A stretch of 64,000 nucleotides of DNA. Source: Flavobacterium sp. (GTDB lineage: Bacteria; Bacteroidota; Bacteroidia; Flavobacteriales; Flavobacteriaceae). Positions 44,590 to 51,773 of the stretch are shown here, in pieces. The translations under genes were made by a program, and so were the position numbers. The stretch spans positions 124,001 through 188,000 of the forward strand of contig JACMLU010000004.1 in the NCBI GenBank assembly GCA_014379405.1. Direction: 5' to 3'. The number at the start of each line of letters is the position of its first letter. Positions within the stretch are counted from its first letter, which is position 1. The notes under the pieces were generated by a model that saw nothing but the letters and a program-made list of their open reading frames with translations, made no database searches and was not told the DNA's origin.

Positions 44590-44790
44590 AACCCATTGGG
44601 TAATTATTAAATTATTAGAAATAAAAAATTGAAACGCATAGAAACATAGAAAAAAGATTGAGATAGACCAATTCTTGGTTTCCTCATAGCCTATGAATTC
44701 TTAAAATAATTGAAACGACTAAATAAAATCAACATTAGCTATGTTTCTATGCGTTTAAAAAAATACTAATTGAATTACCCCATCGGGTTA
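44590..44790. repeat. Outer inverted repeat around element copy 2
   Basis: AACCCATTGGGTAATT at 44590-44605 and AATTACCCCATCGGGTT at 44774-44790 are near-complements and enclose the 125-bp element. Together they form nested inverted repeats between the two PPIase fusion genes. Confidence 0.6.
44632..44756. repeat. 125-bp element with 18-bp terminal inverted repeats, copy 2
   Basis: Bracketed by AAACGCATAGAAACATAG (44632-44649) and its exact complement (44739-44756). The interior (AAAAAGATTGAGATAGACCAATT) matches the reversed copy at 7342-7492. No ORF. The form suggests a non-autonomous mobile element or a structured RNA element. Confidence 0.8.
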
Positions 44791-44829
44791 TAAAACACTA
44801 AAAAAAGTAAGACCTTAAAATTATTCGAA

Positions 44830-46080
44830 ATGAAATCTAAAATCATATTATTGCTGTTCTTGGGAATGTTGAACTTGCAAGCGCAAACTGCCAAAAAACC
44901 AGTGACAACCAAAAAGCCAACGGCAACAACAAAAGCAACCACAATAACAAAAGCAACAACAACAAAAGCAACTCCAAAAACTGCGCCAGCTACTGAAGGA
45001 ATGTTTGCCACGATTGCCACCAATAAAGGAAGTATTGTGGTACAATTGGAATATCAAAAAACTCCAATTACCGTAGCCAACTTTATTTCCCTTGCAGAAG
45101 GGAAAAACACCTTTGTAACGGACGAAAAACTTAAAGGAAAACCTTTTTATGACGGCTTGAAATTTCATAGAGTCATTCCCGATTTTATGATTCAAGGTGG
45201 CGATCCATTAGGAAGCGGAAGCGGTGGCCCAGGCTTTTCATTCAAGGATGAAATTACGGATTTAAAATTTGACAAAGGCGGAATTTTGGCAATGGCCAAT
45301 TCGGGTCCAGCAACTAATGGAAGTCAGTTCTTTATTACGCATAAAGATACGCCTTGGTTAACAGGAGCTCACACCATTTTTGGCCACGTGGTACAAGGAA
45401 TGAATATTGTCAACTTGATTGCTCAAAACGATGTGATTTTGAAAATCACCATCACCCGAAAAGGAACTGCAGCCAAAGCCTTTGACGCTCCTAAAGTTTT
45501 TGCAGATTATTTTGCCAATAAATCCGAAGATGTAAAAAAACAAGCCGCAATTAATGCTGAAAATCAAAAAAAGCAAGCTGCAATCGAAGCAGAAGCCAAA
45601 AAAGTTTACCTTGAAAAATATGGAACTGTGATCAATGCCAAGGCAGCTTATTTAGCAACCGTAAAAGCTACAGGAACCAAAACTACATCAGGAATAATTT
45701 ATAAAACAACACAAAAAGGAACTGGAGTAAAACCGGCAGACGGAACCACTATCAACTTCAATTATTCGGGTTATTTTGAAGACGGAACTTTGTTTGACAG
45801 TAACTACGAAGAAGTTGCTAAAACTTACGGAAAACACGATGCCAACAGAGCAGCCCAAAACGGATACAAACCCTACCCGATTGAAGCCGGAAAAAAAGAC
45901 GGTATGATTCCTGGGTTTCTAGAAGCTCTAAGCCTGATGACATATGGCGACAAAGCTATATTTTTAATCCCATCGAATTTGGCCTACGGAGAGCGAGGTG
46001 CTGGTGGAGTCATTCCTCCTAATGCAACCCTTGCATTCGAAGTTGAAATGTTAGAAAACAAAGCCGAGCCAAAAAAATAA
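44830..46080 (+). CDS. Secreted cyclophilin-FKBP fusion, copy 2
   Basis: 416 aa. Paralogue of the preceding gene, but with a cleavable signal peptide (KSKIILLLFLGMLNLQAQ) instead of a lipobox and with a Lys/Thr-rich low-complexity linker (about 20-55: KKPVTTKKPTATTKATT...). The cyclophilin domain lies at about 58-210 and the FKBP at about 290-412 (GMIPGFLEALSLMTYGDKAIFLIPSNLAYGERG). Soluble periplasmic localisation is predicted, complementing the membrane-anchored copy. The gap of 250 bases between them holds the nested inverted repeat. Confidence 0.92.
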   Translation: MKSKIILLLFLGMLNLQAQTAKKPVTTKKPTATTKATTITKATTTKATPKTAPATEGMFATIATNKGSIVVQLEYQKTPITVANFISLAEGKNTFVTDEKLKGKPFYDGLKFHRVIPDFMIQGGDPLGSGSGGPGFSFKDEITDLKFDKGGILAMANSGPATNGSQFFITHKDTPWLTGAHTIFGHVVQGMNIVNLIAQNDVILKITITRKGTAAKAFDAPKVFADYFANKSEDVKKQAAINAENQKKQAAIEAEAKKVYLEKYGTVINAKAAYLATVKATGTKTTSGIIYKTTQKGTGVKPADGTTINFNYSGYFEDGTLFDSNYEEVAKTYGKHDANRAAQNGYKPYPIEAGKKDGMIPGFLEALSLMTYGDKAIFLIPSNLAYGERGAGGVIPPNATLAFEVEMLENKAEPKK

Positions 46081-46147
46081 AATACTAAAAGCACCTAAGA
46101 AAAAAGTCAAAAATTAATGTCGTATTTTAGTCAAGCACTACATTAAT

Positions 46148-46228
46148 TTGCCACAGATTTCACAGATTACACAGATTGACTCTTCAAACAACTTAAAAAT
46201 CTTTTTAACCTGTGAAATCTGTGGCAAA
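46148..46228. repeat. Intergenic word palindrome (CCACAGATTTCACAGATT), second site
   Basis: Left arm TTTGCCACAGATTTCACAG and right arm CTGTGAAATCTGTGGCAAA pair around a roughly 45-nt interior. The arms share their words with 38986-39062. Confidence 0.8.
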
Positions 46229-46298
46229 AACTTTTTATCCTATTTTGACATTACGACAATATATCTTTCTAAATATTTAAATGTCTTTTATAAAAACA

Positions 46299-46331
46299 AA
46301 ACCCGACAAGCTTTAGAAACTTGTCGGGTTT
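46299..46331. terminator. Bidirectional terminator
   Basis: AAACCCGACAAG and CTTGTCGGGTTT with a 9-nt loop, A tract before and TTTGTTGTT after; it lies between the PPIase gene and the convergent 145-aa protein gene. Confidence 0.75.
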
Positions 46332-46371
46332 GTTGTTATTACTATTTATCCTTATTTACTGGAACTGAACA

Positions 46372-46809
46372 CTACTTTTTAAACTTCCAATCGAATTCGT
46401 CTTTGGCATTGATGATGGCGCCAATTTCAAATTTTACGACCTCGTCAAATTCGGTTTGCAGGATAATCCAATTGTCTTCGTTAAAGTAGTTTTCGAAAGT
46501 GTCGAAATCTTCTTGTGTAAATTTGGTAATTCCTTTGGTGGCCAATTCTTTTTTGAGATCGGTGATTTTTTTGCCAATAAATTTGTTGCCCAACAACTCC
46601 AAGTCTGGACTCGAAGCCACGATGTAACCCAGTTTTAATTCTTCTTCCTGATAGAACGTCAAACGCATTTTTAGGGTATTGTAAGCAAAAATCACGTTGT
46701 CGTCTTCGTCCTTGTAATTTCGGTTGGGTTTTCCGTAAAGGGCAATGACGTCATTTTGTTTCATTCCGAAAAGGAGTTTGTCGATTCCGTTTTTGAGGTT
46801 TATTTTCAT
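46372..46809 (-). CDS. Conserved hypothetical protein, 145 aa
   Basis: Soluble protein without signal peptide: INLKNGIDKLLFGMKQNDVIALYGKPNRNYKDEDDNVIFAY near the start, where FGM...VI..YGKPN resembles the beta-barrel entry seen in BamE-like or SmpA-like folds, and acidic residues in the second half (EDFDTFENYFNEDNW). I do not recognise a named family and give no function. Similar proteins in Bacteroidota often accompany toxin-immunity clusters, but no such partner is seen here. It is the last gene before the cassette island. Confidence 0.65.
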   Translation of the reverse strand: MKINLKNGIDKLLFGMKQNDVIALYGKPNRNYKDEDDNVIFAYNTLKMRLTFYQEEELKLGYIVASSPDLELLGNKFIGKKITDLKKELATKGITKFTQEDFDTFENYFNEDNWIILQTEFDEVVKFEIGAIINAKDEFDWKFKK

Positions 46810-46975
46810 TCGATTTTATTTTACTGCAAAGTTCGCAAAGTTTTTCGCAAAGTCTACTACTTTTTAAAGTTTAAAACAATCCTGATGATTTGGTAAAACA
46901 AGCATATAAGTACGAAAAGTTTGCAACAAATAAAAAGCCTTTTGATGATTTGTAAGAAAAAAAATAATATATTTG

Positions 46976-47066
46976 ATGTAACAATAAAGCGAAATAAACC
47001 TTCGCCAATCTACCCGATTTTGGGTGTATATACGAAGGTTTGTTTCGCCTATATACAAGTTACCAG
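46976..47066 (+). repeat. attC-like site 0 (left border of cassette array)
   Basis: Starts with GTAAC, continues as GCGAAATAAACCTTCG (46989-47004) pairing with CGAAGGTTTGTTTCGC (47033-47048; one mismatch), and ends ATATACAAG before TTACCAGC (47060-47067). Its organisation, an imperfect palindrome ending in G followed by TT, is that of an integron attC site. No cassette gene stands to its left in the same orientation. Confidence 0.65.
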
Positions 47067-47096
47067 CAAGCATAAACCACAATATTGCAAAAAACA

Positions 47097-47717
47097 ATGG
47101 TCATAAAATTTAAAGACGTAAAGCTGAAAATTTCTAAAAATGAAAATAATCGTTTTTGGAAACCAATTGGGCAATTTTGGAATATCACTCAAATAAAAAT
47201 AAATGATGAATGGTATAATTGTACGCTACGATTCATTAAAAAGAACAACAAATATTATATTCAATTTCGTCATCCAATGAAAGTTGAGAAGAGAACAAAT
47301 TTAGTAAAGGAAATTATTTGTGAAGGTCTTTACAAAGAAGTTGAAACTTCTATATTCAAATATAATTTAGTACAGTATCTTGAAAATACACATTCTATAA
47401 ATTCCATTTCATATGATATCAGAAAGTCGATTTTTGATAGAAGACGAATGATGCTCATTTTTAGTTTAGCATTAATACCATCACTCTTATTTTATTTCAT
47501 TAATGCAAACTATGATAACGTTATTATACACCTAATTGCCGAAAACACTTGGGTACAAACGTTCTTTTTCTTTTTGACAATTTCAGGTTTTATCAGTATA
47601 TTTCATCCATTCTCAATTCGAAAGGAAATCGGAAAAGATGATATTAAAGAAATTGCGAAAGAAACTATGGAAGAGGAAAAACGAAATGAAGATATTAAAC
47701 GTAGTGCGACATTCTAA
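47097..47717 (+). CDS. Cassette 1 ORF: hypothetical membrane protein
   Basis: 206 aa from ATG 47097; the frame is also open from a TTG at 47085. The N-terminal 115 residues are basic and soluble (MVIKFKDVKLKISKNENNRFWK, CTLRFIKKNNKYYIQFRHP); two membrane spans follow (about 122-141 MLIFSLALIPSLLFYF and 154-176 FFFFLTISGFISIF), then a charged tail (KEIAKETMEEEKRNEDIK). I do not recognise the family. AT-rich composition and position in the cassette array point to horizontal origin. Confidence 0.6.
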   Translation: MVIKFKDVKLKISKNENNRFWKPIGQFWNITQIKINDEWYNCTLRFIKKNNKYYIQFRHPMKVEKRTNLVKEIICEGLYKEVETSIFKYNLVQYLENTHSINSISYDIRKSIFDRRRMMLIFSLALIPSLLFYFINANYDNVIIHLIAENTWVQTFFFFLTISGFISIFHPFSIRKEIGKDDIKEIAKETMEEEKRNEDIKRSATF

Positions 47718-47723
47718 ATGCCA

Positions 47724-47860
47724 GCTGGTAACAGCCGTTTGGCGAGATTGGGGTTTTAGGCTTAACTGAAAGTTGGTTTTGTATTTGGAAAATTTGTGTT
47801 TAACCGAAAAATCTCGCATCTTTAATCCCCAACCTCGCCAAGCGCCAGAACGTTAATGGC
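47724..47860 (+). repeat. attC-like site 1
   Basis: GCTGGTAAC (47724-47732) complements the cassette 1 start TTACCAGC at 47060. Then TTTGGCGAGATTGGGG (47738-47753) pairs with CCCCAACCTCGCCAA (47827-47841), and the site ends CCAGAACG before TTAATGGCA. About 137 nt long. Confidence 0.7.
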
Positions 47861-47889
47861 AATTGTGATTAACATCCAAAACTCAAACT

Positions 47890-49047
47890 ATGATTGAATA
47901 CAATTATACCGACCAAGATTTCTTTGAATACTTAAACAGACATTTAACTGGTTTTATATTATTAGGGCAAAAACTCAAAAGTATAATAGTGAAATATGAA
48001 TTAGCTGAAGCGTATTCTAATCATAGTTGTAGGTTTATAATTGATATAGAGTTTCTGAATTTTGAAAATTTATCAATTGATGAAAAAAAGCTAGCACATA
48101 AATTCTTTCATAATTCACAAAATTCTACTGGCGGCGGATTTATTTCTTTCATATATAAATCTCAAAGAGAATATCACATTGATATTGTGAAAATACAGTC
48201 TTTTGTCCAACATTATGAATTTGCAAAACAAACGCTAAACGGTGTAATTAAAAATGTTATACCCGAAAATTGTGAACTAGAAATTAAAGATTTAAAAATG
48301 GAACCTCTTTTCACATATATGGATAGGTTTTTTGGTAGAAGAGATTACTCATTGTCAGATGGAGAATTTACTAAAAAATATGAAGATAAATTTAAAACAA
48401 GTTTTGATTTTGATATAATTTACCACAATAGAATATTAAATCAAGCTTTGAAATATTCTGATTTAATATTTGAAAACTCAATCTCTGATAAAGAGTTGGA
48501 ACAGAATCACTTTCGAAGTATTGAAGAAATAAGAAGATTTGTATTGGATAATGATATTCCTTTCATAATTAATAAATATCGTGATACAATCGAAGAGATT
48601 TATATTGATGAGGGTTCATTAAAAGAAAAATTGACAAAAAATATTTTGCCTGTATATAATCAATTACAAAAGAATGTAATTATAAAAGTAATAGAAAAAA
48701 AAGAACAAGAAAGAAAGGTTCGACTTAATTTCTTAAACAAATTAGTAAATGATTCTAATCTTAGCATTGGTGACTTTATTTTAATAACTGAAAATTATTA
48801 TGGAGATAAATGTCAGGAAATTGGAATTATCAAAGAATTTGAAATAAATTATAACAATTGCCTTGAAATTAAGTACAACCAATTAAAAATTAATTTGGAG
48901 GAAAGCAAAATTGGATTAAAAACAATTGCATTAAAAAAGATCAAAAATTTTATTCCTGCTATTGAAATGAAACGTTTAAGACTTTTGACACTTCCAAAAG
49001 GCAAACCTGAATTATTTATGTTTTTAAAAAAAAACGCACAAAAATAA
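47890..49047 (+). CDS. Cassette 2 ORF: hypothetical protein
   Basis: 385 aa, soluble, with no signal peptide and no recognised domain. Very AT-rich with many Asn, Ile and Lys residues. Visible patches include RNLTGFILL-like start (EYLNRHLTGFILLGQKL), a GGGFISFIYKSQREYHIDI stretch near residue 80, a region MDRFFGRRDYSLSDGEF near residue 145, and a C-terminal coiled-coil-like segment (IKVIEKKEQERKVRLNFLNKL). It could be a defence or regulatory protein, as with many integron cassettes, but nothing in the sequence shows it. Confidence 0.6.
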   Translation: MIEYNYTDQDFFEYLNRHLTGFILLGQKLKSIIVKYELAEAYSNHSCRFIIDIEFLNFENLSIDEKKLAHKFFHNSQNSTGGGFISFIYKSQREYHIDIVKIQSFVQHYEFAKQTLNGVIKNVIPENCELEIKDLKMEPLFTYMDRFFGRRDYSLSDGEFTKKYEDKFKTSFDFDIIYHNRILNQALKYSDLIFENSISDKELEQNHFRSIEEIRRFVLDNDIPFIINKYRDTIEEIYIDEGSLKEKLTKNILPVYNQLQKNVIIKVIEKKEQERKVRLNFLNKLVNDSNLSIGDFILITENYYGDKCQEIGIIKEFEINYNNCLEIKYNQLKINLEESKIGLKTIALKKIKNFIPAIEMKRLRLLTLPKGKPELFMFLKKNAQK

Positions 49048-49061
49048 TTATGAGTTACAAC

Positions 49062-49198
49062 TGCCACTAACAGGCGTTTGGTAAGATTGCGAATTTTGTA
49101 GTAAATTCACGTTTACATTTCGCAAGAAATTTTATCTTTAACAGAGAATAATCTGTTCCGAAGTTCGAAACCTCGCCAAGCGCCGGAACGTTATGTGG
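49062..49198 (+). repeat. attC-like site 2
   Basis: TGCCACTAAC (49062-49071) complements the cassette 2 start TTAATGGCA (8 of 9). It is followed by GGCGTTTGGTAAG pairing imperfectly with CTCGCCAAGCGCC (49171-49184), then GGAACG before TTATGTGGC (49191). Confidence 0.7.
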
Positions 49199-49301
49199 CA
49201 TACAACCAAAATGCTAATCAGAAAAAACACATTCTTAAACAACCGTTAGAAATGGCTATTATAAAAATTGTGCTATTAAATAAAACATCTGAAAAACCAA
49301 A

Positions 49302-49583
49302 ATGAATCAAGATAAAATTGAACGATTTAAAGCAATCTTAAAAAAGTGGAATCCTATAGGAACTGCTGAACATAGTATACCTGATTTAAATGACTATGAA
49401 ACAGAAGTTGACGATATTATTTTTAACCTTGAAATAGATTGCGACTTTCCCGAAAAAAGTATTACTCAAAAGCAGTTGTCTAAAATCATTAAAGAAGTCT
49501 TGAATCAAGCTTTTGATTTGCATTTAACAAACTCAGAATGTGATGTTCCTTCAGAAGAAATATTGAAAATACTGAAAGAGTAA
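49302..49583 (+). CDS. Cassette 3 ORF: DUF1871-like small protein
   Basis: 93 aa, acidic, soluble. The beginning MNQDKIERFKAILKKWNPIGTAEHSIPDLNDYETEVDDI (39 residues, landmarks: LKKWNPIG, DYETEVDDI) resembles the small DUF1871 family, whose proteins start with a helix, W-(D/N)-P-(I/L) and an acidic segment. It is preceded by an attC-like site and followed after ten bases by a matching GCCACATAAC. The biochemical role is unknown; DUF1871 members are thought to occur as small cytoplasmic proteins or immunity proteins. Confidence 0.6.
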   Translation: MNQDKIERFKAILKKWNPIGTAEHSIPDLNDYETEVDDIIFNLEIDCDFPEKSITQKQLSKIIKEVLNQAFDLHLTNSECDVPSEEILKILKE

Positions 49584-49593
49584 TAAAAGTACG

Positions 49594-49607
49594 CCACATA
49601 ACAGCCA
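49594..49607 (+). repeat. attC-like site 3, left half only
   Basis: GCCACATAACAGCC complements the cassette 3 start (TTATGTGGC at 49191, 9 of 9). No matching right half is found downstream, so the array is probably truncated here. The following 200 bases hold a perfect 9-bp GAAA-loop hairpin (AAAAAGTTG / CAACTTTTT, 49704-49725) and no gene. Confidence 0.6.
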
Positions 49608-49809
49608 CTCCTATGTAAAGCATCATAAAGTTATTCACAACTTTTGAGAGAGTTATATGTTGGTTATTTTTCGAGTATAAAATTCCGTTCCAACGGCTTG
49701 TTGAAAAAGTTGGAAACAACTTTTTGTCCGCCGAAGGCTTGGACTGAAAAAGTTATTCTGACTTTTTTGGAAACGACCTTATGGCATTTCAAAATATTCA
49801 GTTTTACTA

Positions 49810-50025
49810 ATGTTCATTTCTTTACTTTGGGTTTTTGTAATAACGGCTACCTACTTTGTGCCTGATATTCAAGCCAAATTAACTGTTGGTTATTCAAAAC
49901 TGTTGATAGAAAATCTGAATACATACGATTTTCCTTTACGTGGAATTCCTGACCTAATTTATATGTCTACCGTTTGTTTTATGTTTATGAAAATAAGATT
50001 AGATAAAGAAAATTCTAAAAAATAA
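49810..50025 (+). CDS. Small hypothetical membrane protein
   Basis: 71 aa. Two hydrophobic stretches: MFISLLWVFVITATYFV at the start and LIYMSTVCFMFMKI near residue 50, with a lysine-rich end. No family is recognised. It follows the truncated end of the cassette array and precedes the PhoX gene promoter. Its codon composition is compatible with a real gene, but it has no independent support. Confidence 0.45.
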   Translation: MFISLLWVFVITATYFVPDIQAKLTVGYSKLLIENLNTYDFPLRGIPDLIYMSTVCFMFMKIRLDKENSKK

Positions 50026-50236
50026 ATCCATTCCCTTTCTTCAAACAACTTTAAAATTATCTTCTCATCTAACTTTAATTAAAAATTAACTCATCATTAC
50101 CACACCGTTTCTATGTAAATTAATTGTTTATTCTGGCAAATACGAATCCAGGAATGGTAGTCTTTTAGTAATATACAATTCATTTTAAGTTTAAGTGTTC
50201 CGCATTCCTTTGTACGGAATTTAAAACTAAACTAAA

Positions 50237-51694
50237 ATGAAAAGAATTATTTTACCAATGTTGTTTTTGGCAACGCTGATTTCTTGCGAGAACAACGATA
50301 AATCTGGAAACGATGTAGTAGCCAGTACCGATGTTGTATTAGCCAATCAATCGGTAACACCTGTATTATTAAAAAAACAAACTGGTTTTGAAAACCTGGA
50401 ATTATTTTCGCTATTAACTTCCGATGATGTTTTGGCACAGAGTCCAACTTATGTTTTTGGTGGTTCGGCTGATGGTTCTGGTTTGTTAAAAAACACCGAT
50501 GGTACTTTTACTTTTTTGGTAAACAACGAAGACAATTTTGCTGTTTCCAGAATCACTTTAGACAAAACTTTCAAACCTGTAAAAGGCGAATATTTATTGA
50601 ATTCTAACGGAGGAACTTGGAGATTGTGTGGCGCTACGATGGCAACACCTGCTGAACACGGTTTTGGCCCTTTGTATTTAACTTGTGGAGAATCTGGCGA
50701 AGAATCTCGTACTCACGGAGTAAATCCTTATGCCAATGTTGGTGGAGCATCCGTAACCAAAGAATTATCAGGATTGGGTAGATTGAGCGCCGAAAACGCT
50801 TTGCCTTTGCGCAAATCGGCTTATTCTGGAAAAACAGTTATCGTTATTGGCGATGACGATTCAGGAACTTATGGCGGACAAGTTTTTATGTATGTATCGA
50901 ATACTGTGGGTGATCTTGAAAACGGTTCGTTGTATATGATGAAAAGAAATGACGACAACCAAAAAGAGAAAGATATGGTTACTGGAAAAACTTATCCAGT
51001 TTCTTTCGTGAAAATCGAAAATCACACTACAATGACTGGTGCTCAAATTAATGCTTCGGTAAATACGCTTAAAGCCATCAAATTTGGCAGAGTCGAAGAT
51101 TTGGATTACCGAAAAGGTGGAAATGTAGCCGATCGCGAACTTTATTTTAACGTAACAGGTCAAGCGGTTTCAGGAATAAATGCCGATGCTTCAAGAACCA
51201 AATACGGTAGAGTTTACAAGTTGAATTTAGACGCAGCAAACCCATTGACTGGAAACTTGGAAGTGATTCTTGATGGTGATGATCGTACTGGAATTGCCGG
51301 AAAATTCCAAAATCCTGACAACATTTGCGTGACCAAAAACTATGTTTACGTTCAAGAAGATGCCAATGGTTACGGAGATGAAACTCACGATGCTTACATT
51401 TATCAATACGATATTGCCAAAAAAACATTAAAAGTGGCTTTGGAATTAGACCAACGTCGTACTGCGACAGATGCTGCCAAATACAATGTTGGAGGAACAT
51501 CTGCTTTTGGTGATTGGGAATATGGAGCTTTAATAGATGTATCGGAGGAATTAGGAATTGATGATACTTTTTTATTAAGTGTTCAGCCTCATACTTGGAG
51601 AGGAGACAAATACAAAGGTGTTGATGGTGGTAAACTTCGTCTAAATGAAAATCAAGCAAGCCAAATCGTTGTTATCAAAGGATTGGCCAGATAA
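50237..51694 (+). CDS. PhoX-like (DUF839) lipoprotein
   Basis: 485 aa lipoprotein (lipobox LISC, Cys about residue 17). The beta-propeller family of PhoX alkaline phosphatases is suggested by FTFLVNNEDNF, GRLSAENALPLRKSAYSGKTVIVIGDDDSGTYGGQVFMYV, IKFGRVEDLDYRKGG and IAGKFQNPDNICVTKNYVYVQEDAN. Several metal ligands of calcium/iron PhoX are hard to trace, and the protein is shorter than classic PhoX (about 600 aa), so phosphatase activity is not certain. A TTCCG / CGGAA inverted repeat lies just upstream (50199-50219). It is followed 79 bases later by the cytochrome gene. Confidence 0.78.
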   Translation: MKRIILPMLFLATLISCENNDKSGNDVVASTDVVLANQSVTPVLLKKQTGFENLELFSLLTSDDVLAQSPTYVFGGSADGSGLLKNTDGTFTFLVNNEDNFAVSRITLDKTFKPVKGEYLLNSNGGTWRLCGATMATPAEHGFGPLYLTCGESGEESRTHGVNPYANVGGASVTKELSGLGRLSAENALPLRKSAYSGKTVIVIGDDDSGTYGGQVFMYVSNTVGDLENGSLYMMKRNDDNQKEKDMVTGKTYPVSFVKIENHTTMTGAQINASVNTLKAIKFGRVEDLDYRKGGNVADRELYFNVTGQAVSGINADASRTKYGRVYKLNLDAANPLTGNLEVILDGDDRTGIAGKFQNPDNICVTKNYVYVQEDANGYGDETHDAYIYQYDIAKKTLKVALELDQRRTATDAAKYNVGGTSAFGDWEYGALIDVSEELGIDDTFLLSVQPHTWRGDKYKGVDGGKLRLNENQASQIVVIKGLAR

Positions 51695-51773
51695 ACTATC
51701 TCATTACTATACAAAGCCCACGGTTCTAATCTAGAATCGTGGTTTTTGCTTTTATAATCAAGTCCTATTTTAA

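Noticed and set aside
44848..45195. 115-aa cysteine- and tryptophan-rich minus-strand ORF
   Set aside because: It is the antisense of the Lys/Thr-rich linker in the second PPIase fusion.
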